A stretch of 64,000 nt of DNA, taken from Alphaproteobacteria bacterium (GTDB lineage: Bacteria; Pseudomonadota; Alphaproteobacteria; Caulobacterales; Maricaulaceae). The notes below the pieces were generated by a model that did no database searches, was not told where the DNA came from, and saw only the letters and a program-made list of their open reading frames with translations. The translations under genes and the position numbers were made by a program. Below, in pieces: positions 62,189-64,000 of this stretch; within the stretch, counting starts at the first letter, position 1, and the number at the start of each line of letters is the position of its first letter. The stretch is taken from assembly GCA_016124665.1 (NCBI GenBank), contig WGNH01000025.1, forward strand, positions 29,045 through 93,044. The letters run 5' to 3'.

Positions 62189-64000
<1,812 letters not shown>

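Overview
The window is a dense, roughly 62% GC stretch of an alphaproteobacterial chromosome. The gene content points to the Maricaulales/Caulobacterales branch: a moxR-DUF58-DUF4159 block next to DUF1285, a CoA-type Nudix hydrolase, DUF6111 and a CCA-adding enzyme; trmL beside petABC; prs-rplY-pth-ychF; ubiK divergent from lgt; and one perfect CtrA-type box. This placement is inferred from gene families and order, not from a database search. I see no tRNA, rRNA or CRISPR array.

Layout. 0-3 kb: a cut-off CBS-domain histidine kinase, cutA, and queC-queE (queuosine precursor; queD lies far away at 55 kb). 3-12 kb: two small envelope proteins, an MscS channel and a four-gene minus-strand operon moxR > DUF58 > BatA/DUF4159 > VWA-like membrane protein. 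12-15 kb: DUF1285, Nudix, DUF6111 and the CCA-adding enzyme in overlapping order. 15-23 kb: hemF, trmL, the cytochrome bc1 operon petABC, mtnP, a trypsin-like protease, an LprI-like protein, a GST and apt. 23-32 kb: membrane and secreted proteins, an S10 carboxypeptidase, rlmJ, an enoyl-CoA hydratase, an MFS exporter, ychF and a TauE-type exporter. 32-40 kb: vapBC inserted into the pth/rplY/prs block, a MidA-type methyltransferase, lgt, ubiK, YbjN, proC and a serine hydrolase. 40-46 kb: a FolM-like reductase, uvrC, pgsA and an OmpR/EnvZ-type pair. 46-57 kb: small envelope proteins, a lipoprotein carrying a bufferin-type DUF2282 domain, folB, phhA, a cold-shock protein, a TetR/hydrolase pair with visible operators, an AT-richer beta-lactamase-like protein, queD, a Ca/Na antiporter and a 26-residue membrane protein.

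57-62 kb is an accessory island packed with palindromic intergenic repeats. It holds two reverse-transcriptase loci that point at each other. On the minus strand is what looks like a complete retron: a predicted msr-msd RNA with a1/a2 pairing and a branching-G context, an St85/Sen2-type nucleoside-deoxyribosyltransferase-like effector, and a retron RT with NAxxH, YADD and VTG motifs. On the plus strand is a short, unclassified RT (YVDD) overlapping a tiny membrane ORF and preceded by three stacked hairpins; this is the best candidate for an undescribed RT system. The island abuts the 3' end of uvrB, which is partly duplicated beside the retron RNA, marking a likely insertion point. uvrB runs off the right edge.

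Four copies of a roughly 110-bp four-hairpin repeat lie in the window. One sits inside a protein gene and is read through in frame.
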